From contig NZ_WKJL01000007.1 in the NCBI RefSeq assembly GCF_009674565.1, positions 62,001 through 126,000 of the forward strand: a stretch of 64,000 bases of DNA, read 5' to 3'. Both the position numbers and the translations under genes were made by a program. Source of the DNA: Duganella aquatilis. Lineage in GTDB: Bacteria; Pseudomonadota; Gammaproteobacteria; Burkholderiales; Burkholderiaceae_D. This document shows positions 59,338-64,000 of the stretch, piece after piece. Under the pieces are notes generated by a model that worked only from the letters and a program-made list of their open reading frames with translations, did no database searches and was not told the origin of the DNA. Each line of letters opens with the position of its first letter. Position 1 is the first letter of the stretch.

Positions 59338-62300
59338 ATGATCAACATGACCGAAGCCCTGCAAGCCGCCTTGTACCAGTTTCATCCCGCCGTCGCGGCG
59401 TGGTTCGGTGCGGCCTTCCCGGGCGCGACCGAGGCGCAGCGCCAGGCCTGGCCGCTGATCCAGTCCGGCCGCGCCACGCTGATCGCCGCGCCGACCGGCT
59501 CCGGCAAGACGCTGACCGCCTTCCTCGCCGCCATCGACGCGCTGGTGCGCGAGAGCCGCCACGCGCCGCTGCCGGACGAGACGCGGGTGCTGTATGTGTC
59601 GCCGCTGAAGGCGCTGTCCAACGACATCCGCGTCAACCTGCTCGCGCCGCTGGAAGGCATCGCCCGCGAGCTGGAGGCCATGGGCCTGCCGCAGCACGGC
59701 ATCCGCACCGCCGTGCGCACCGGCGACACCACCCAGGCCGAACGCAACGCCATGCGCCGCCGTGCGCCGCACATCCTCGTGTCGACGCCGGAATCGCTGT
59801 ACGTGCTGCTGGGATCGGACAGCGGCCGCGCCATGCTGGCCGGCGTGCGCACGGTGATCGTCGATGAAATCCACGCCGTGGCGGGCAGCAAGCGTGGCAG
59901 CCACCTGTCTTTGAGCCTGGAACGGCTCGATGCGCTGTGCGGCCAGCCGCCGGTGCGGGTCGGCCTGTCGGCCACGCAGAAGCCGATCTCGGTGGTGGCG
60001 CAGTTCCTGGCGGGCGCCGGGCGTCCCTGCGCGGTGGTCGATGTCGGCCACGTGCGGGCGCGTGACCTGAACCTGGAACTGCCGCCGGTGCCGCTGGAGG
60101 CGGTGATGCCCAACGATGTGTGGGAGCGCGTCTACGACCGCCTGGCCGAGCTGACCGTCATGCACCGCACCACGCTGGTGTTCGTGAACACGCGGCGCAT
60201 GGCCGAGCGCATGGCGCGCCACCTGGCGGACCGCCTCGGCCCCGAGCACGTGGCGGCACACCACGGCAGCCTGGCCAAGGAATACCGGCTGGACGCGGAA
60301 CAGCGCCTCAAGCGCGGCGAGCTGCGGGTGCTGATCGCCACCGCCTCGCTGGAGCTGGGCATCGACATCGGCGACGTCGACCTGGTGTGCCAGATTGGCT
60401 CGCCGCGCAGCATCGCCGCCTTCCTGCAGCGCGTCGGACGCTCCGGCCACCACGTGGGCGGACTGCCCAAGGGCCGGCTGTTCCCCACTTCCCGCGATGA
60501 CCTGATCGAATGCGCGGCGCTGCTCGACTGCGTGCGCCGCAACGAGCTCGATGCGCTGCGCATTCCGCCGGCCCCGCTGGATGTGCTGGCGCAGCAGATC
60601 GTGGCGGAAGTGGCCTGCCGCGAGTGGCGCGAGGATGAGCTGTTTGCGCTGATCCGGCGCGCCTCTCCGTATGCGCAGCTGGAGCACCGGCGCTACGACG
60701 AAGTGCTGCACATGCTCACCGACGGCTATACCAGCCGCCAGGGCGTGCGCGGCTCCTACCTGCATCGCGACACCGTCAGCGGCACCTTGCGCGGACGGCG
60801 CGGCGGCAAGATGACGGCGGTGATGTCCGGCGGGACGATACCGGACAACGCCGATTACACGGTGCTGCTGGAGCCGCAGGGCCAGAACATCGGCACCGTG
60901 CACGAGGACTTCGCGGTCGAGAGCCTGGCCGGCGACGTTTTCCAGCTTGGGAATACCTCGTACCGCATCCAGCGCATCGAGGCCGGCAAGGTGCGGGTGG
61001 AGGATGCGCACGGCGCGGCGCCGAATATTCCGTTCTGGCTCGGTGAGGCGCCGGGCCGCACCGACGAATTGTCGATCGGCGTGGCGCGGCTGCGCGGCGA
61101 GATCGATCACCTGCTGGCGACGGCGGCCAGCGGCGAGGCGGCGATTGAAGCCGTGGTGGACTGGCTGGCCGAACACCTGGGCCTGCGCGACGACGCCGCG
61201 CGCCAGATTGCCGAGTACATGGCGCGCTCGCGCGCGACGCTGGGCGCCTTGCCGACCCGCGACACGCTGGTGATGGAGCGCTTCTTCGACGAATCCGGCG
61301 GCATGCAGCTGGTGGTGCACACGCCGTTCGGCAGCCGCATCAACCGCGCCTGGGGGCTGGCGTTGCGCAAGCGCTTCTGCCGCACGTTCAACTTTGAGTT
61401 GCAGGCGGCGGCCACCGAGGATGCGATTGTACTGTCGCTGTCGGACAGCCACAGTTTTCCGCTGGACGAGGTGTGGCGCTATCTGCGGTCCAACACGGCT
61501 GAGCATATCCTGATTCAGGCTTTGCTGGATGCGCCGCTGTTCAATGTGCGGTGGCGCTGGAACGCCACCACTTCGCTGGCCTTGCCGCGCTTTAGCGGCG
61601 GGCGCAAGGTGGCGCCGCAGTTGCAGCGGATGAAGAGCGACGATCTGCTGGCGGCGGTGTTCCCGGATCAGGCGGCGTGCCTGGAGAATATCGTCGGCGA
61701 GCGCGAGCTGCCGAGCCATCCGCTGGTGGAGCAGACGCTGGACGATTGTCTGCATGAGGCGATGGACAGCGAGGGCTGGCTGGCGCTGTTGCGGCGCATG
61801 GAGTCGGGCGAAGTGCGCCTGCTGTCGCGCGACCTGCCGGCGCCATCGCCGCTGGCGATGGAGATTCTGAACGCGCGGCCGTATGCGTTTCTCGACGATG
61901 CGCCGCTGGAGGAGCGGCGCGCGCAGGCGGTCATCAATCGCCGCTGGACCGATCCGGCTTCCACCGATGATCTGGGCGCGCTGGACGTGGGAGCGATTGC
62001 CGCGGTTGCCGAGGAAGCCTGGCCGTCGGTGCGCAATGGCGATGAGATGCATGAGGCGCTGATGTCGGTGGCCTGCATCACGCCTGACGAGGCGGCGGGC
62101 GAGGAAGGCTGGCAGGCATGGCTGGACGCCCTGGCCGCCGGCGGCCGCGCCACGCGCTTGCAGGACGCGGCCAGCGGCGCCGACCTGTGGGTAGCACTGG
62201 AGCGCCTGGCCTGCGTGCAGGCGGCCTACCCGGCGGCCATCGCCACGCCGTCGCTGGCCAGGCCGCATGCGCGCGGCCAGGATTCGGCGGATGGCGACGC

Positions 62301-63783
62301 GTCGGCGGAGGACTGGACGCGCGACGCGGCGCTGGTGGAGATCCTGCGCGCGCGTATGAGCGGCTTCGGGCCACAGACGGTGGCGGCGATTGCCGGCCCT
62401 CTGGCGCTGCCCGCCTCCACCGTCACCATCGCGCTGACGCAACTGGAAAGCGAAGGCTACGTCATGCGCGGCCGTTTCACGCCTGGCGTCACGGCGGAGG
62501 AATGGTGCGAACGCCATCTGCTGGCGCGCATCCACCGCTACACCATCAAGCGCCTGCGGCGCGAGATCGAGCCGGTGGAACGGCAGGACTTCATGCGCTT
62601 CCTGTTCGAGTGGCAGCATCTGGCGCCGGACGCGCAGCTGCAGGGAATGGACACGCTGCCCGAAGTGCTGGCGCAGCTGGAAGGCTACGAAGCCGGCGCC
62701 GGCGCCTGGGAAAGCGAACTGCTGGCCGCGCGCGTGCAGGATTACTCGTCGCTGTGGCTGGACGACTTGTGCCGGGCCGGCAAGATCGTCTGGACACGCG
62801 TCGGTGCGCCGGCCAGCGCCGCCGGCGGCCCGGTGCGCACTACGCCGCTGGTGCTGCTGCCGCGCCGCCAGCTGGCGCTGTGGCATGCGCTGCCTGCGGT
62901 GGCCGGCGAAGTGGAAGTGTCGCCGCGCGCGGCGCGCGTGCTGGAGGCGCTGCGGCGCGATGGCGCGATGTTCTTCGATGAGCTGTCGCACGACGCGCGC
63001 CTGCTGCCGGTGGAGCTGGAGAATACGCTGGGCGAGCTGGTGGCCACGGGCCTGGTCAACGCCGACAGCTACGCCGGGCTGCGCGCCATGCTGGTGCCGG
63101 CCAACAAGCGCGCCAGCAACGACAAGCGCCGCCGCCGTGGCGCCGGCCCGACGATGGAGGAAGCCGGCCGCTGGGCACTGGTCCGGCGCGGCGACGGCGT
63201 CACCATCACGGTCCGCCCGATCGAAACCGCTGCGCCAGCCGCAGCAGATGCCGGCGCGGCCGCCGCTGCCGCCGATGCGCCGCCTGCCATCCGCCCCGCG
63301 CCGCCAGCCCGCAAGCCGCGCACCGATCCGGAAACGCTGGAGCACATCGCCATGACGCTGTTGCGCCGCTACGGCGTGATGTTCTGGCGGCTGCTGGAGC
63401 GCGAGGCTAGCTGGATGCCCAGCTGGCGCGAACTGCTGCCCGTCTACCACCGCCTGGAAGCGCGCGGCGAAATCCGCGGCGGACGCTTCGTCGCCGGTTT
63501 GTCAGGCGAACAGTTCGCCCTGCCGGAAGCCATTCCCCTGCTGCGCGACATGCGCCGCCGGTCGCACGACGGCAGCTACGTCTGCATCTCGGCCGTCGAT
63601 CCGCTCAACCTGTGCGGCACCCTGCTCGCCGGCGACAAGGTAGCGGCGCTGGCCGGCAACCGCCTGCTGTTCCGCGACGGCGCCCCGGTCGCCACCCAGG
63701 TCGCCGGCAAATTCCACTACGCCCTGGGTGAAGAAGACCGTGAAACACTGCACGCATACCTGGTCGGCCGGCCGCCGGTGTAA
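59338..63783 (+). CDS. lhr: Large ATP-dependent helicase Lhr
   Basis: About 1481 residues, close to E. coli Lhr. Two RecA-like lobes have Walker A APTGSGKT (about residue 50), DEIH box (VIVDEIHAVAG), motif III (LSATQ), and motif VI (QRVGRSGH). The Lhr core (winged helix, beta-barrel) follows to about residue 870, and the C-terminal ~600 residues are the Lhr-CTD. Lhr is a 3'-5' helicase acting on DNA and RNA:DNA hybrids in repair; the C-terminal part in bacteria is linked to uracil-DNA glycosylase activity. The ATG at 59338 is preferred, with ATG 59347 as alternative. Start is separated by 77 bases from the divergent kinase. Confidence 0.95.
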   Translation: MINMTEALQAALYQFHPAVAAWFGAAFPGATEAQRQAWPLIQSGRATLIAAPTGSGKTLTAFLAAIDALVRESRHAPLPDETRVLYVSPLKALSNDIRVNLLAPLEGIARELEAMGLPQHGIRTAVRTGDTTQAERNAMRRRAPHILVSTPESLYVLLGSDSGRAMLAGVRTVIVDEIHAVAGSKRGSHLSLSLERLDALCGQPPVRVGLSATQKPISVVAQFLAGAGRPCAVVDVGHVRARDLNLELPPVPLEAVMPNDVWERVYDRLAELTVMHRTTLVFVNTRRMAERMARHLADRLGPEHVAAHHGSLAKEYRLDAEQRLKRGELRVLIATASLELGIDIGDVDLVCQIGSPRSIAAFLQRVGRSGHHVGGLPKGRLFPTSRDDLIECAALLDCVRRNELDALRIPPAPLDVLAQQIVAEVACREWREDELFALIRRASPYAQLEHRRYDEVLHMLTDGYTSRQGVRGSYLHRDTVSGTLRGRRGGKMTAVMSGGTIPDNADYTVLLEPQGQNIGTVHEDFAVESLAGDVFQLGNTSYRIQRIEAGKVRVEDAHGAAPNIPFWLGEAPGRTDELSIGVARLRGEIDHLLATAASGEAAIEAVVDWLAEHLGLRDDAARQIAEYMARSRATLGALPTRDTLVMERFFDESGGMQLVVHTPFGSRINRAWGLALRKRFCRTFNFELQAAATEDAIVLSLSDSHSFPLDEVWRYLRSNTAEHILIQALLDAPLFNVRWRWNATTSLALPRFSGGRKVAPQLQRMKSDDLLAAVFPDQAACLENIVGERELPSHPLVEQTLDDCLHEAMDSEGWLALLRRMESGEVRLLSRDLPAPSPLAMEILNARPYAFLDDAPLEERRAQAVINRRWTDPASTDDLGALDVGAIAAVAEEAWPSVRNGDEMHEALMSVACITPDEAAGEEGWQAWLDALAAGGRATRLQDAASGADLWVALERLACVQAAYPAAIATPSLARPHARGQDSADGDASAEDWTRDAALVEILRARMSGFGPQTVAAIAGPLALPASTVTIALTQLESEGYVMRGRFTPGVTAEEWCERHLLARIHRYTIKRLRREIEPVERQDFMRFLFEWQHLAPDAQLQGMDTLPEVLAQLEGYEAGAGAWESELLAARVQDYSSLWLDDLCRAGKIVWTRVGAPASAAGGPVRTTPLVLLPRRQLALWHALPAVAGEVEVSPRAARVLEALRRDGAMFFDELSHDARLLPVELENTLGELVATGLVNADSYAGLRAMLVPANKRASNDKRRRRGAGPTMEEAGRWALVRRGDGVTITVRPIETAAPAAADAGAAAAAADAPPAIRPAPPARKPRTDPETLEHIAMTLLRRYGVMFWRLLEREASWMPSWRELLPVYHRLEARGEIRGGRFVAGLSGEQFALPEAIPLLRDMRRRSHDGSYVCISAVDPLNLCGTLLAGDKVAALAGNRLLFRDGAPVATQVAGKFHYALGEEDRETLHAYLVGRPPV

Positions 63784-63830
63784 GCTCAACGTGGCTTACC
63801 GCACATAACACCGGCCGCACCGGGCGTAGC

Positions 63831-64000
63831 ATGGTCTCCATGAAAAAATCGCGCCCACTCAAAATATTTGCAGGCCTGCTCGCCACGTTGTTGCTGGTGC
63901 TGGTGGCAATCGTCATCTTCATCATGACCTTCGACTGGAACCGCGCACGCCCCTGGATCAACCACCGCGTCTCCGACAGCATCGGCCGAGAGTTCGCCAT
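63831..64000 (+). CDS. AsmA family protein, 5' part only
   Basis: 56 codons, running off the window. The N-terminus (MVSMKKSRPLKIFAGLLATL...) has a basic start and one transmembrane helix (about 12-34), followed by TFDWNRARPWINHRVSDSIGREFA, the segment that marks AsmA-family proteins, which insert in the inner membrane and help move lipids to the outer membrane. Start is at the first ATG, with a second ATG three codons on. The 47 bases after lhr hold no feature. Confidence 0.8.
   Translation, partial: MVSMKKSRPLKIFAGLLATLLLVLVAIVIFIMTFDWNRARPWINHRVSDSIGREFA

Noticed and set aside
59257..63450. A 1397-codon open frame on the strand opposite lhr
   Set aside because: It is a GC-driven shadow: low-complexity His/Arg/Gln/Gly content, no domains, and lhr on the other strand has full helicase motifs.
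1..64000. CRISPR arrays, tRNA or rRNA genes, integrases and transposases
   Set aside because: I searched by eye for regular spaced repeats, cloverleaf ends, and transposase motifs and found none; short RNA genes could still be missed.

Overview
The window is 64 kb of GC-rich, almost fully coding bacterial chromosome. Gene content, codon use and paralog types suggest a betaproteobacterium of the Oxalobacteraceae (Massilia/Duganella/Janthinobacterium-like). The signs are an EmrAB-NodT efflux operon, many GGDEF/EAL proteins, chemoreceptors, several LysR genes, MocR, Lhr helicase and GGGGTC-type palindromic repeats. This placement is inference from family content. I saw no rRNA, tRNA, CRISPR array, transposase, integrase or phage genes. 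Most long reading frames opposite real genes are GC-driven shadows and are left out.

Layout. 1-6.5 kb: the 3'-truncated (by the window edge) NADH dehydrogenase ndh with a secreted His-rich protein, divergent from a marR-emrB-nodT-emrA efflux operon that has a clear palindromic operator; a GGGGTC repeat follows. 6.5-10.5 kb: an undescribed TerB-like/coiled-coil/membrane-hairpin protein, a small DUF1640-like membrane protein and an Lrp regulator divergent from dadA (D-amino acid dehydrogenase). 10.5-16 kb: an HDOD protein (probably leaderless mRNA), a CorA/ZntB-like metal transporter, two small membrane proteins, an MFS exporter coupled to a SufR-like Fe-S repressor, and a secreted Ala-rich protein. 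16-20.3 kb: a porin / periplasmic binding protein / GGDEF-EAL operon. 20.6-24 kb: a hybrid kinase divergent from fur, with a Fur box between them. 24-30 kb: LysR plus quinone-oxidoreductase-like enzyme, an orphan FecR-domain protein, an Old Yellow Enzyme divergent from a LysR gene broken by an in-frame amber codon, and a Gfo/Idh/MocA oxidoreductase.

30-41 kb is a signalling block: chemoreceptor, EAL protein, stand-alone receiver, FixJ-like regulator and histidine kinase on the minus strand; then a MocR regulator; then a second chemoreceptor overlapping a receiver-EAL fusion on the plus strand. 40.7-47.2 kb: moaB, a bestrophin-like channel, a YdeP/FdhF-type molybdoenzyme and another GGDEF-EAL protein, all on the minus strand. 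47.4-51.4 kb: an operon for a periplasmic molybdenum hydroxylase (triheme cytochrome c, 2Fe-2S subunit, Tat-exported Mo subunit). 51.4-64 kb: a second LysR/Old Yellow Enzyme pair, TehA-like transporter plus GlxA-type regulator, a 1241-residue double hybrid kinase, the large helicase Lhr, and the start of an AsmA-family gene.

Themes: cyclic-di-GMP turnover (four EAL proteins, two encoded next to chemoreceptors), redox enzymes (two OYEs, two molybdoenzymes, a quinone oxidoreductase-like protein), and compact packing in which seven convergent gene pairs overlap at their 3' ends. The best candidates for undescribed biology are the chemoreceptor-EAL-receiver modules, the YdeP-bestrophin-MoaB operon, the SufR-like repressor with its transporter, and the TerB-like membrane protein at 6.5-8.1 kb.
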